From: Bacillota bacterium | Lineage (GTDB): Bacteria > Bacillota > Clostridia > Clostridiales > Caloramatoraceae | Assembly (NCBI GenBank): GCA_023389275.1 | Contig: JAEWEN010000064.1 | Coordinates: 1-64,000 of the forward strand | DNA: 64,000 bases | Reading direction: 5' to 3' | In this document: piece by piece, positions 35,989 to 45,156 of the stretch | Layout of the letters: every line of letters starts with the position of its first letter | How positions within the stretch are numbered: the first letter of the stretch is position 1 | Translations under genes and position numbers: made by a program | The notes under the pieces: model-generated | Seen by the model: the letters and a program-made list of their open reading frames with translations, nothing else | Database searches by the model: none | What the model was told of the DNA's origin: nothing

Positions 35989-38211
35989 TTAAGAACTACA
36001 ACTTTCACATTCTTCTACTTCAAGTGATTTTGAACGTACATAATATATACTTTTAACTCCACCTTTACATGCGTCTATATAAAGATTCATTATTTGTCTC
36101 ATAGTATAGTCTGTAGTTATATATATATTAAAAGATTGCCCCTGGTCTATATGACGCTGTCTTATAGCATTAGCTTTTACACTTATTCTTTGATCTACAT
36201 TATAAGCTGATATATAAAACCAATAATTTTCCATAGATAGCTCTGGAGCAATTTTAGGTACTATGCTTCCTTTTTTCTCTTCAAGCCAAAATTTTGCCAT
36301 CACAGGGTCTATCCCCTCACTAGTTCCTGCAATAGTTGCAGTTGAACCATTTGGAGCAACAGCTAAAAGATATCCATTTCTTATACCATACTGTTTAACA
36401 TCTTGTTTTAAACTATTCCATCTTTCAGAGTTGTAATCTCTAAGTTTAAAATAATTTCCTGTGTCGTAATCTGAGCCTTCAAATTCACTGTACTTACCTT
36501 TTTCCTTAGCTATGTTCATTGAAGCTTTAATAGCAAAGTAATTTATATCTTCATAAACCTTATCACAAAACTCTAAGTGTTTTTCTGAAAGCCATCCTAT
36601 TTTATTTTTTGCAAGCATATGATGGTATCCACTTGTTCCAAGTCCAACACCTCTATACTTTTGATTTGTAACCTTAGCATAAGGAACTGCATAGTAATTT
36701 AAATCTATTACATTATCCATAGCTCTTATTTGAGTTTCAACTACATACTCTAATTCCTTCTCATTGTTTACATCTACATTTCCAAGTACAATTGAAGATA
36801 AATTACATACAACAAAATCTCCTGATTTTGTTTTTTCTATAATTATACTATCTCCATTTTCATCTACTATTTCTGATGTTGTAGTTTCCATAGAACTCAT
36901 ATTTTGCATTATTTCAGTACAAAGGTTTGATGAATAAATCATTCCCTTATGTTTATTAGGATTCATTTCGTTTGCAGCATCTCTAAAAAATGCAAAAGGA
37001 GTACCTGTTTCTGAAGCACTTTTTATAATAAGTCTTATAATATCTTTAATTTTCATAACCCTTTTTTCTATTTTAGGATCATTTACACATTCTATATATT
37101 TTTCCTCCCACTGCTTTCCATAAAAATCTTCTAATGAATATCCTTTAACCGTTTTTATTTCATGTGGGCACATCATATGCCAATTGCCATCTATATTATT
37201 TTCAGCAATTTCCCAAAATAGATTAGGATAACATATTCCTGGAAAAACATCATGAGCTTTTTTCCTGTCATCACCATTGTTAGTTTTTAAAGCTAAAAAC
37301 TCTGGTAAGTCTTTATGCCATGCATCAAGCCAAACTGAAACAGAACCATTTCTAACACCTAACTGATCTACTGCTACAGCTGTATCGTTATAAAGTTTAA
37401 TCCAAGGTATTACTCCACCGGATGCCCCTTTAAATCCTCTTATAGAAGATCCAAGAGCTCTAACTTTTCCAAAGTAAACGCCCATACCTCCACCAAACTT
37501 TGACACACTTGCAAAATTATCAAGACTTTTATATATTCCTTTTAAACTATCATCTACAGTATCTATAAAACATGAGCTTAATTGATAAAATGGCTTTCTA
37601 GCATTACTCATAGTTGGTGTGGCCATTGTAGCTTTTAGTGTACTTAGGCAATTATAAATTCTTTTTGCCCAGTATATTCTATTTTCCTTTTTTTCAGGAA
37701 TTGCAAGATGCATAGCTATTCCCATAAACATTTGTTGTGGAAGCTCTATAATGTTTCTATTATAATCTTGAATTAAATATCTTCTTGAAAGCAAATGTAT
37801 ACCACTATATGTAAATAAAAAATCTCGGCTACTATCTATTTCTTTTTCTAGTTCACCAATATCCTCTTTTGAATAGTTTTCTAATATATAATCTCCATAA
37901 AGCCCTTTATTAGTTAATTCCTTTATAAAATCGTAAAAATTATCATAAGGGTTTTCACTATTTAACCCTCTATTTTCAATAACATTTTCATAAAGGTTTA
38001 ACATATAAAGCTTTGAAGCACCTTTTTCCCACTTTGGCTCTCTTTCTGATGTTAACTCTAAAAGTGTTTGTATTACTGAATAAATAAGTTCAGATTTTGA
38101 CATATTTTCTCTTATAACATTGTTTAAAGATTTTTCAAGTTTTTCTACGTTATAAATCTCTTCATTAGAATTAATAGCTTCTAATGCTATTTTACATAAG
38201 TTTTTAAGCAT
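35989..38211 (-). CDS. nrdA: NrdA, class I ribonucleotide reductase alpha subunit
   Basis: Reduces NDPs to dNDPs. 740 residues. The active-site cysteine region SSCFIDTVDDS, the radical Asn/Glu block NLCTEIMQNMS (about 432-442) and AVAPNGSTATIAGTSEGIDP are present. The C-terminal CESC pair ends the protein (EVEECESCSS), as needed for re-reduction by thioredoxin/glutaredoxin. The N-terminus (MLKNLCKIALEAINSNEEIY) lacks the VxKRdG pattern of an ATP-cone, so overall dATP feedback control may be missing or lie elsewhere. Ribosome site AGGTGG. Predicted NrdR control at its promoter. Confidence 0.95.
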   Translation of the reverse strand: MLKNLCKIALEAINSNEEIYNVEKLEKSLNNVIRENMSKSELIYSVIQTLLELTSEREPKWEKGASKLYMLNLYENVIENRGLNSENPYDNFYDFIKELTNKGLYGDYILENYSKEDIGELEKEIDSSRDFLFTYSGIHLLSRRYLIQDYNRNIIELPQQMFMGIAMHLAIPEKKENRIYWAKRIYNCLSTLKATMATPTMSNARKPFYQLSSCFIDTVDDSLKGIYKSLDNFASVSKFGGGMGVYFGKVRALGSSIRGFKGASGGVIPWIKLYNDTAVAVDQLGVRNGSVSVWLDAWHKDLPEFLALKTNNGDDRKKAHDVFPGICYPNLFWEIAENNIDGNWHMMCPHEIKTVKGYSLEDFYGKQWEEKYIECVNDPKIEKRVMKIKDIIRLIIKSASETGTPFAFFRDAANEMNPNKHKGMIYSSNLCTEIMQNMSSMETTTSEIVDENGDSIIIEKTKSGDFVVCNLSSIVLGNVDVNNEKELEYVVETQIRAMDNVIDLNYYAVPYAKVTNQKYRGVGLGTSGYHHMLAKNKIGWLSEKHLEFCDKVYEDINYFAIKASMNIAKEKGKYSEFEGSDYDTGNYFKLRDYNSERWNSLKQDVKQYGIRNGYLLAVAPNGSTATIAGTSEGIDPVMAKFWLEEKKGSIVPKIAPELSMENYWFYISAYNVDQRISVKANAIRQRHIDQGQSFNIYITTDYTMRQIMNLYIDACKGGVKSIYYVRSKSLEVEECESCSS

Positions 38212-38226
38212 TTTTTTACCACCTAA

Positions 38227-38283
38227 CTACAATATGTTGTATATATTTTTATATATAAACAATTTAAATACTATATATCGCTT
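38227..38283. promoter_or_regulatory. NrdR box: Pair of NrdR-like boxes upstream of nrdA
   Basis: CTACAATATGTTGTAT (38227-38242) and ATACTATATATCGCTT (38268-38283) fit the NrdR consensus acaCwAtATaTwGtgt at most positions. Their starts are 41 bp apart, about four helical turns, the kind of phased spacing NrdR pairs show. One covers the predicted start and the other lies just before the ribosome site. The remainder of the 344-bp gap to the next gene is AT-rich with no further structure that I can see. Confidence 0.6.
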
Positions 38284-38288
38284 TTCTA

Positions 38289-38317
38289 ATTATAAAGATT
38301 AAATACTACTTTGTAAA
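38289..38317 (-). promoter_or_regulatory. nrdAB promoter
   Basis: On the minus strand TTTACA (38317-38312), 17-bp spacer, TATAAT (38294-38289). The predicted start, near 38282, falls in the second NrdR-like box. Confidence 0.62.
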
Positions 38318-38555
38318 ACTCATTATTAAGTAAAATAAATTAATACATAAAAATTACTATTCTTTTCTACTGTTTAGTCTGCATTCCTTAAGTTTAAAAC
38401 TTATTGATATTTTTGAATTAACTATATAATTTTATAAATAATACTACAAATTTTGATACTTTTCTTAATAAATTTTAAAAAGTCCTTTTATTACTATGTT
38501 TTATATATTAAACTGTTATGGATAAGATAAAACTTTTTAAAGGAGAGATTAGATA

Positions 38556-39656
38556 TTGAATATTTTTAAAGAAATACAAAAGTACATAGGACTTATATGT
38601 GCACTGATTATTGCACTTATAGCATATAAAATAATTAATAACTTTTCTTATTTTAAAGATATATTTTCATCAATAATAAGTATAGTTTCACCTTTTATTT
38701 GTGCATTTGTTATTGCATATCTTTTAAATCCTATTGTATGTTTTTTTAGTAAAAAACTTAAAATAAAAAATGGTCTAAGCATACTTTTAACCTACGCTAT
38801 TATTTTATCATTAGTAGCAATATGTTCTATATATTTTACTCCTAAAATTGTAGCAAGTATTACAGATCTATATAACGGTTTACCTGAGGCATTAAAAGAA
38901 CTCGAAAAGTTTATAGTCTCTATTCAAGATAACAAATACATAGAAAATAATATTTTTATAAATACAGTGTTATCTTCTGATATGACAAAAATAATGAATT
39001 CTATTCAAAATGCCATAGGCTATGTTTCTAATTATATTTTAAAACATACTATTTCAACTACCATACTTCTTGGAAAATGGATACTTGGATTTTTAATATC
39101 TATTTATGTTTTATTCTATAAAGATGAAGTAATAAGATTTTTTAAAAAGCTAACGTTTATAATTTTCAAAGAAAACTTTGGTAAAAAAATCATAAATTTT
39201 ACAAGAACCCTTAATGAAATGCTTATGCTTTATATAGTAGTTAAAGGATTAACTTCTCTTTTAATTGGAGGAATTGCATTTGTTGGACTAACACTTATAG
39301 GTTCTCCTTATGCACTTTTAATATCAGTATTTGTAGCAGTTACAAATATGATTCCATACTTTGGTCCATTTTTAGGTATGATATTTGGGTTTATAGTAAA
39401 TATTATGTTTATGCCTTCAAAAGCAATATTCACATTTATATTCTTATTCCTTCTTCAACAATTTGATGGTTGGTATCTATATCCTAAAACAGTAGGAGTT
39501 CGAGTTGGATTAAATCCACTAGTGGTTATATTCTCTGTAATTTTAGGTGGAGGATTATACGGACCTATTGGAATGGTACTTTCTGTTCCAATTGTAGCAA
39601 GCTTTATGGTGTACTTTAATAAGTACCTAGACAAGGCATCTGATTATTTAGATTAA
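38556..39656 (+). CDS. AI-2E family (PerM/YdbI-type) membrane protein, copy 1
   Basis: 366 residues, seven to eight membrane helices, with the family's central soluble stretch (about 85-150) and the C-terminal block ISVFVAVTNMIPYFGPFLGM ... LNPLVVIFSVILGGGLYGPIGMVLSVP. Members export small molecules or Na+(Li+); the AI-2 label is historic and the substrate is not predictable. TTG start at 38556 behind AAAGGAGAG. A near-copy follows directly (copy 2), separated by a terminator. Confidence 0.88.
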   Translation: MNIFKEIQKYIGLICALIIALIAYKIINNFSYFKDIFSSIISIVSPFICAFVIAYLLNPIVCFFSKKLKIKNGLSILLTYAIILSLVAICSIYFTPKIVASITDLYNGLPEALKELEKFIVSIQDNKYIENNIFINTVLSSDMTKIMNSIQNAIGYVSNYILKHTISTTILLGKWILGFLISIYVLFYKDEVIRFFKKLTFIIFKENFGKKIINFTRTLNEMLMLYIVVKGLTSLLIGGIAFVGLTLIGSPYALLISVFVAVTNMIPYFGPFLGMIFGFIVNIMFMPSKAIFTFIFLFLLQQFDGWYLYPKTVGVRVGLNPLVVIFSVILGGGLYGPIGMVLSVPIVASFMVYFNKYLDKASDYLD

Positions 39657-39660
39657 ATTT

Positions 39661-39690
39661 AAAATAAACTCTAGAAATAGAGTTTATTTT
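39661..39690 (+). terminator. Terminator between the two AI-2E-family genes
   Basis: AAAATAAACTCTA/TAGAGTTTATTTT with a 4-base loop (GAAA) followed by CATTTAT. Good stem, weak U-tract. Confidence 0.7.
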
Positions 39691-39719
39691 CATTTATACA
39701 AAAATTTAGGAGTGGTATT

Positions 39720-40775
39720 TTGAGTATTTTAAAAAATATAAAAAAATATACTGGGTTTATTATTTCTTGCTTAATTATAGCTTTAGGTATTAAAATAATA
39801 TTTAATTTTTCCTATTTATTAAATATATTTAAGTCATTTTTCAGTATTATTTCACCATTTATATTTGCTTTTATAATAGCTTATATACTTGATCCTTTAG
39901 TTAAACTATTTAGCAAAAAACTTAAAAGATGGGTTAGTATACTTTTAACCTATTCAATAGTTATATCTATTTTAATTTTAGGGTCTTTATATATATTTCC
40001 TAGTATAATGTCAAATATTTCTCAACTGTTAAATGACTTACCTTTGCTTTTTAGTAAGTTAGAATTAATAATTAAAAGTATATCTTTAAATTTACCTAAT
40101 GACGTAGACGTAAATAAAGTATTTTCATATATACAAAATACTTTAACATCTGTTTTAACTTATATACTTTCATCTACAATTTCAACTACCATATTTATTG
40201 GAAAACTATTAATTGGCTTTTTAATATCAATATATGTAGTTATTTATAAGAAAAATATTATAGAGTTTTTTAGGCTATTAACTATATATATATTTAAAGA
40301 AAATATAAGCAAAAATATTTTTGATTTTGCTAAAACATTAAACTCTATGTTTATATCTTATATTTTAATTAAAGGAGCAACCTCAATTATTATAGGGATT
40401 ATATCATTTATAGGTCTTACAATTATAGGTTCCCCATACTCTATTCTACTTTCTATAATAATTACAGTTTTAAATATGATTCCATACTTTGGACCATTTA
40501 TAGGAATGGCAATATCTTTTATAGTAAATTTATTTTTCATTCCTTCAAAAGCAATTATTGTTTTAATTTACTTATTCTTAGTTCAGCAATTTGATGCATG
40601 GATTTTAGACCCTAATACTGTTGGGCCTAAAGTAGGATTAAATCCTTTAGTTGCCTTATTTGCAGTAACACTTGGTGGTGGAATTGCAGGGCCTGTTGGT
40701 ATGTTAGTATCAGTTCCTATTACAGCTACACTGTCTATATATATATCAAAAGCAATAAAATTTAATATAAAATAA
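39720..40775 (+). CDS. AI-2E family (PerM/YdbI-type) membrane protein, copy 2
   Basis: 351 residues, same topology and motifs as copy 1: N-terminal FNFSYLLNIFKSFFSIISPF against NFSYFKDIFSSIISIVSPF; C-terminal NMIPYFGPFIGMAISFIVN and LNPLVALFAVTLGGGIAGP. Clearly a tandem duplication that has since diverged. TTG start behind TTTAGGAGTGG. Ends in a strong terminator. Substrate unknown. Two copies may have separated in substrate or expression. Confidence 0.88.
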   Translation: MSILKNIKKYTGFIISCLIIALGIKIIFNFSYLLNIFKSFFSIISPFIFAFIIAYILDPLVKLFSKKLKRWVSILLTYSIVISILILGSLYIFPSIMSNISQLLNDLPLLFSKLELIIKSISLNLPNDVDVNKVFSYIQNTLTSVLTYILSSTISTTIFIGKLLIGFLISIYVVIYKKNIIEFFRLLTIYIFKENISKNIFDFAKTLNSMFISYILIKGATSIIIGIISFIGLTIIGSPYSILLSIIITVLNMIPYFGPFIGMAISFIVNLFFIPSKAIIVLIYLFLVQQFDAWILDPNTVGPKVGLNPLVALFAVTLGGGIAGPVGMLVSVPITATLSIYISKAIKFNIK

Positions 40776-40780
40776 ATTTA

Positions 40781-40813
40781 AAGCTCTAGGTTAAAAATTA
40801 CCTAGAGCTTTTT
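40781..40813 (+). terminator. Terminator after AI-2E copy 2
   Basis: AAGCTCTAGG/CCTAGAGCTT stem followed by TTTTC. Confidence 0.85.
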
Positions 40814-40824
40814 CATAAAATATC

Positions 40825-40853
40825 TTGACTTGTAAATTTTATCCTGTTATAAT
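40825..40853 (+). promoter_or_regulatory. Promoter of the amino-acid ABC operon
   Basis: TTGACT (40825-40830), 17-bp spacer, TATAAT (40848-40853): near-consensus. Confidence 0.8.
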
Positions 40854-40855
40854 CT

Positions 40856-40887
40856 CTATAATTCCCATAGTTAAACTAGGGATTATA
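40856..40887 (+). promoter_or_regulatory. Imperfect inverted repeat in the ABC operon leader
   Basis: An ATAAT-CCC-TAGTT arm and its AACTA-GGG-ATTAT partner, with single-base bulges, lie directly on the predicted start and just before the GGAGG. It may be an operator or a 5' hairpin that protects or regulates the message. No known riboswitch or T-box is recognisable. Confidence 0.4.
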
Positions 40888-40902
40888 AAGGAGGTGAAAC
40901 TA

Positions 40903-41580
40903 TTGGGTTTTGATTGGAATTTTATACTAAACCAAATGCCACTATTTTATAAAGCTACTATACTAACTTTTCAAGTTGCTATTATATCTATATTTTTTTC
41001 TATTATAGTTTCTATAATAATTAACTTTATTTTTATAACTAAAATAAAACTTCTTTGTTTTTTAGCAAAGTTATATGTAGAAATTGCAAGAAATACTCCT
41101 TTTTTAGTACAGCTATTTTTTCTATACTTTGGCCTTCCTGCAATTGGAATAAAGCTTAGTAGCTTTTCAGTAGCGATTATTGGACTTTCATTTTTAGGGG
41201 GAGCTTATATCGGTGAAAGTATTAGAGCAGGAATTGAAGCTGTTCCTAAAGCACAAATAGAATCTGCTAAATCTATTGGGCTTACAAAATGGCAAATGTT
41301 AAGATTTATTATACTTCCTCAAGCTATTAATATTTCAATTCCATCACTTATAGCTAATGGAATATTTTTAATAAAGGAAACCTCTGTAGCATCAGCAATA
41401 TCTCTTCCTGAACTTTTACACACAACAACAGGACTTATTGCTATATACTACAAAACCTCTGAAATGTTATTTGTTTTAACTTTCTTTTATATTGCATTAT
41501 TTGTTCCTATTTCTATTTTATTATCAATTCTAGAAAGGAGATTAAAATATGGACAATTCGGGACTTCAGTTAGTTATTAG
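40903..41580 (+). CDS. Amino-acid ABC transporter permease 1 (HisM/GlnP type)
   Basis: 225 residues from TTG at 40903, chosen because AAAGGAGGTGAAAC precedes it; the frame extends upstream but would cross the promoter. Five to six membrane helices, and the permease signature [24 protein letters not shown] (EAA loop, about 105-130) that contacts the ATPase. Part of a polar amino-acid uptake system (two permeases, one ATPase, one binding protein). It overlaps the next permease by 32 bp, so translation is coupled. Confidence 0.92.
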   Translation: MGFDWNFILNQMPLFYKATILTFQVAIISIFFSIIVSIIINFIFITKIKLLCFLAKLYVEIARNTPFLVQLFFLYFGLPAIGIKLSSFSVAIIGLSFLGGAYIGESIRAGIEAVPKAQIESAKSIGLTKWQMLRFIILPQAINISIPSLIANGIFLIKETSVASAISLPELLHTTTGLIAIYYKTSEMLFVLTFFYIALFVPISILLSILERRLKYGQFGTSVSY

Positions 41581-42205
41581 TTCAATGCCTTTACTTTTAA
41601 AAGGACTTTTAACTACCTTTTATATAGGATTTATATCTATGTTAATAGGAACAGTTTTTGGAATTATATTTGGAGTTATAAGAACATTAAATTCTAAAAT
41701 AATCAAATGCATAAGCAGATTATTTGTAGAATTATTTAGATGTATACCTATTTTAGTTTGGTTGTTTATGTTCTTTTTCTCTTTTTCTATTTTATTTAAC
41801 ATAGACATAAAACCAAATATTACAGCAATTATAGTTTTATCACTATGGTCAATTACAGAAATAGGTGAAGTTACACGTGGTGCTATAGAATCTATTTCTA
41901 AAGGCCAAATAGAATCTGCAAAATCAATTGGTTTAACATCTATACAAATTTATTTATATATACTTTTACCTCAAAGTATAAAAAGAATGATTCCATCAAC
42001 TATAAATATATATACAAGAATAATAAAAACTACTTCACTAGCTGTTTTAATAGGGGTAATAGATGTTGTAAAGGTAGCTCAGCAAATAACTGAAAGAACA
42101 GGGGAAGCATTTTTAATGTACTCAACTTTATTTGTATTGTTTTTTATAGTTTGCTACCCACTATCTTATTTTTCAAAATTACTTGAAAAAAAATTACAAG
42201 TTTAA
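41549..42205 (+). CDS. Amino-acid ABC transporter permease 2
   Basis: 218 residues, the partner permease. It has the same EAA-loop pattern ([19 protein letters not shown], then KSIGLT) and five to six helices. AGAAAGGAGATTAAAT precedes the ATG inside the end of permease 1. Two dissimilar permeases in a row imply a heterodimeric channel, as in the HisQM/GltJK systems. Confidence 0.92.
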   Translation: MDNSGLQLVISSMPLLLKGLLTTFYIGFISMLIGTVFGIIFGVIRTLNSKIIKCISRLFVELFRCIPILVWLFMFFFSFSILFNIDIKPNITAIIVLSLWSITEIGEVTRGAIESISKGQIESAKSIGLTSIQIYLYILLPQSIKRMIPSTINIYTRIIKTTSLAVLIGVIDVVKVAQQITERTGEAFLMYSTLFVLFFIVCYPLSYFSKLLEKKLQV

Positions 42206-42221
42206 TATAAAGGAGGTTTAT

Positions 42222-43028
42222 ATGCTTGATTTAGCTAATATTCAAAATGATTATTTAAACTACAACAAAGATATTAAAAATGAAAATGAACTTATATCTC
42301 TTAAAAATGTTTACAAAAGCTATGATGATAATACAATACTTAAAAATATAAATATGTCAGTAGACAAAGGAGAAGTTATTGTTATTTTAGGTCCTTCAGG
42401 GTGTGGAAAAAGTACTTTATTAAGATGTATAAACGGACTTGAAAAAATAAACTCTGGTAACATTACAATGGGTGAATATAGTTTAAATAAAAATAATTTT
42501 ATTTATAAAAAAATAGGAATGGTTTTTCAAAGTTATGATTTATTTCCTCATATGAAAGTTATAGATAATATTCTTTTAGGTCCATTAAAAGTACAAAAAA
42601 GAAGTAAAGCTGAGGCACTAGAGCAAGCACATTATTTATTAAAAAAAGTTGATCTTTTAGATAAGAAAGATTATTATCCAAGACAACTTTCTGGTGGTCA
42701 AAAACAAAGAATTGCTATTGTTAGATCTCTTTGTATGAATCCTGATTTAATGTTGTTTGATGAGGTTACAGCAGCTCTTGATCCTGAAATGGTAAAAGAA
42801 GTGTTAGAAGTTATTTTTTCTTTGAAAAAACAAGGAATGACTATGATTATAGTAACTCATGAAATGAGCTTTGCAAAAGCTGCAGCAGATAAAATAATTT
42901 TTATGGACAAAGGTGAAATATGTGAAACTTCCACTCCAGAAGAGTTTTTCACAAATCCTAAAACACAAAGAGCTAAAAAATTTTTAAATCAAGTATTATA
43001 TGTTCAAACATTGAAAGGAAGGGATTAA
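42222..43028 (+). CDS. Amino-acid ABC transporter ATP-binding protein
   Basis: 268 residues from the ATG at 42222 (AAAGGAGG ahead; an upstream in-frame ATG at 42183 lies inside permease 2). Walker [10 protein letters not shown] (about 63-71), Q-loop [10 protein letters not shown], signature LSGGQKQR, Walker [13 protein letters not shown] and switch VTHEMSF. The first 28 residues extend beyond the usual start of such ATPases. It powers the two permeases. Confidence 0.94.
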   Translation: MLDLANIQNDYLNYNKDIKNENELISLKNVYKSYDDNTILKNINMSVDKGEVIVILGPSGCGKSTLLRCINGLEKINSGNITMGEYSLNKNNFIYKKIGMVFQSYDLFPHMKVIDNILLGPLKVQKRSKAEALEQAHYLLKKVDLLDKKDYYPRQLSGGQKQRIAIVRSLCMNPDLMLFDEVTAALDPEMVKEVLEVIFSLKKQGMTMIIVTHEMSFAKAAADKIIFMDKGEICETSTPEEFFTNPKTQRAKKFLNQVLYVQTLKGRD

Positions 43029-43030
43029 TA

Positions 43031-43918
43031 ATGAAATTATTTAAAAAATCTATTTTAGCAATTTTAACACTTGCCTTGTCTTTAACAGTATTTGCATCAT
43101 GTGCAAAAAAAGAAGACAAAGAAACTTCTGCTAAACCTGAGACTACTCAAAAATCATATATTGAAACTATTAAACAAAATGGAAAAATAAAAATAGGTAT
43201 ATTTACAGACAAGCCTCCTTTTGGGTTTACTGATGAAAAAGGGAATCCAAAGGGATTTGAAATAGACCTTGCTAAAAGATTTGCTAAAGACCTTTTAGGT
43301 GATGAAAGCAAAGTAGAGCTTGTTCCTGTTGAACCTGCTAATAGAATTCCTTATCTTCAATCTAATAAGGTAGATCTTATTCTAGCTAATATGACTGTTA
43401 CTGATGAAAGAAAAGAAGTTGTAGATTTTACAAATCCATATCTTAAAGTTGCTATACAAATAGTTGCTAACAAAAATACAACTCTTAAATCTATTGATGA
43501 CTTAAAAGGTAAAAAACTTGTTTTAACAAAAGGAACTACAGCTGATATTTTCTTTACTAAAAAAATTAGCGAAGGACTTAATGTAGAAACATTAAAATTT
43601 GATAATGTAACTGAATCTTTCCAAGCTCTTAAAGATGGACGTGGAGATGCTTATGTAAATGACAACCTACTTTTATTTGGATGGGCTGCTAAAAATCCTA
43701 CATTTAAAGTTTTAAATACAAAGCTTGAAGAACCTTCTCCTATTGCTCCTGCTGTAAAAAAAGGTAATAAAGAGCTACTTGATTGGGTAAATAAAGAACT
43801 TGAAAGTTTATCTAAAGAAAAATATTTAGAAAAATTATATGACCTTCACCTTAAAGATGCTTTTAAAGGCAATGTTGAAAATCCTAATGATGTAATTGTT
43901 CAAAATAATAAACTATAA
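43031..43918 (+). CDS. Amino-acid ABC transporter substrate-binding lipoprotein
   Basis: 295 residues. Lipoprotein signal with lipobox FASC (Cys about 24). Mature SBP_bac_3 domain: IKIGIFTDKPPFGFTDEKGN (about 53-72), GFEIDLAKRFAKDLLG, NRIPYLQSNKVDLILANMTVT (about 101-121), and DGRGDAYVNDNLLLF. Binds a polar amino acid or a similar small ligand and hands it to the two permeases; the exact ligand is unknown. Last gene of the operon, 2 bp after the ATPase gene. Confidence 0.93.
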   Translation: MKLFKKSILAILTLALSLTVFASCAKKEDKETSAKPETTQKSYIETIKQNGKIKIGIFTDKPPFGFTDEKGNPKGFEIDLAKRFAKDLLGDESKVELVPVEPANRIPYLQSNKVDLILANMTVTDERKEVVDFTNPYLKVAIQIVANKNTTLKSIDDLKGKKLVLTKGTTADIFFTKKISEGLNVETLKFDNVTESFQALKDGRGDAYVNDNLLLFGWAAKNPTFKVLNTKLEEPSPIAPAVKKGNKELLDWVNKELESLSKEKYLEKLYDLHLKDAFKGNVENPNDVIVQNNKL

Positions 43919-43941
43919 AAAGAGGCTATGCCTCTTTTTTT
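43917..43941. terminator. Terminator between the ABC operon and the HAD gene
   Basis: Short GC-containing stem AAAGAGGC/GCCTCTTT with a T-run. The converging HAD gene ends at its edge. Confidence 0.8.
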
Positions 43942-44416
43942 AATTTCTAAGAGTTGCTATTATTTTATTTTTATCAAGAAGTATATTAAGTGCACTCTCA
44001 ATACTTTTTACAACAATATCTGTATGTAAAAAAAGCTTACTACACATGCCTTCCTCTTCAATAACTCCAATAGATAAAATAGACTCTTTACACATTTTTA
44101 TATCATTAAATCCGTTACCAACACATATGGTTGTAGTTTTTCCTACTTCTAAAAGTATATTTTTCTTAAACTCTCCTGCATTTTCCCTAGGAAATGTTTT
44201 TAAAATAATACCTATTTCTTTACATTCTTTTTCAGCAGTTTTATATGTATCAGCTGTTAAAACATAAACTTTATATAAAGTAGTTAATTTTTTCACACTT
44301 TCTTTTATAGATTCCTTTATTTTACCATTAATTGCTATTGTTCCGTTATAATCAAATATTATGTTTTCTATATGTATATTTTCTCTTCCAGGTATTTTAA
44401 TTATCAAATTTATCAC
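43940..44416 (-). CDS. HAD-superfamily protein, soluble P-type-ATPase-like (COG4087 type)
   Basis: 158 residues. It resembles the isolated catalytic domain of P-type ATPases: FDYNGTIAINGK (about 20-31; nucleophile Asp followed by NGT), VLTADTYKTAEKE, GNGFNDIKM. The second Asp of the common HAD motif DxD is replaced by Asn (DYNGT). It is joined to pstB (overlap 4 bp) and so is the last gene of the pst unit. Its phosphatase substrate is unknown. A link to phosphate handling is inferred from position only. Confidence 0.8.
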   Translation of the reverse strand: MINLIIKIPGRENIHIENIIFDYNGTIAINGKIKESIKESVKKLTTLYKVYVLTADTYKTAEKECKEIGIILKTFPRENAGEFKKNILLEVGKTTTICVGNGFNDIKMCKESILSIGVIEEEGMCSKLFLHTDIVVKSIESALNILLDKNKIIATLRN

Positions 44417-45156
44417 CCCATATAACTTATATATTCTTTAGTTTCTAGCTTTTTAGGACTTTCAAATAATTCTTTAGTATTATTAAACTCTATAACCTTT
44501 CCATCTTCTATATATAATGTATAATCTGATATTCTTTTAGCTTGTGAAAGATTATGAGTAACTATTACAATGGTATAATCTTTTTTTAACTCTTTTAAAG
44601 TTTCTTCTATGTGAAATATATTTTTTATATCTAAAGCTGAACAAGGTTCATCTAATAAAATAACCTTAGGTTCTACTGTTAAACTTCGTGCTATACATAG
44701 CCTTTGCTGTTGCCCTCCTGAAAGCTTTCTTGCATCTATATTAAAATTTTCCTTAATTTCATCATAAAGTCCAACCTTTTTTAGTTTATCTATAACTATC
44801 TCTTGTATTTTACCTTTATCTTTTAACTTAAAATACTCTAAAGCATATACCATATTTTTATAAACAGAAAAAGGAAAAGGAGTTGGATTTTGAAGTATAA
44901 GTCCTATATGTTTTTTTACTTCCTGCTCCTTTATAGAAAATATACTTTTTTCATCTAAAAATACATCACCTTTTATTTTTGCATTTAAACTTTCTATACT
45001 TCTATTTAAGGATTTTAAAAGTGTTGATTTACCACATCCTGATGACCCTATTATAGAAGTTATTTTATTTTTATATATAGGAAAGCTTATATTATCTAAT
45101 ATATTTAAATCATCTATATTAACTGTTAAGTTAACTACATCTAATATTTTTTTCAC
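44413..45156 (-). CDS. pstB: PstB, phosphate ABC transporter ATP-binding protein
   Basis: 247 residues. Walker A GSSGCGKST, Q-loop LILQNPTPFPFSVYKN, signature LSGGQQQRLCIARSL, Walker B VILLDEPCSALD, switch THNLSQA. FPFSVY-type Q-loop and the order S-C-A-B identify PstB. The N-terminus is slightly short for PstB. Adjacent to pstA with 1-bp overlap. Confidence 0.9.
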   Translation of the reverse strand: MKKILDVVNLTVNIDDLNILDNISFPIYKNKITSIIGSSGCGKSTLLKSLNRSIESLNAKIKGDVFLDEKSIFSIKEQEVKKHIGLILQNPTPFPFSVYKNMVYALEYFKLKDKGKIQEIVIDKLKKVGLYDEIKENFNIDARKLSGGQQQRLCIARSLTVEPKVILLDEPCSALDIKNIFHIEETLKELKKDYTIVIVTHNLSQAKRISDYTLYIEDGKVIEFNNTKELFESPKKLETKEYISYMG

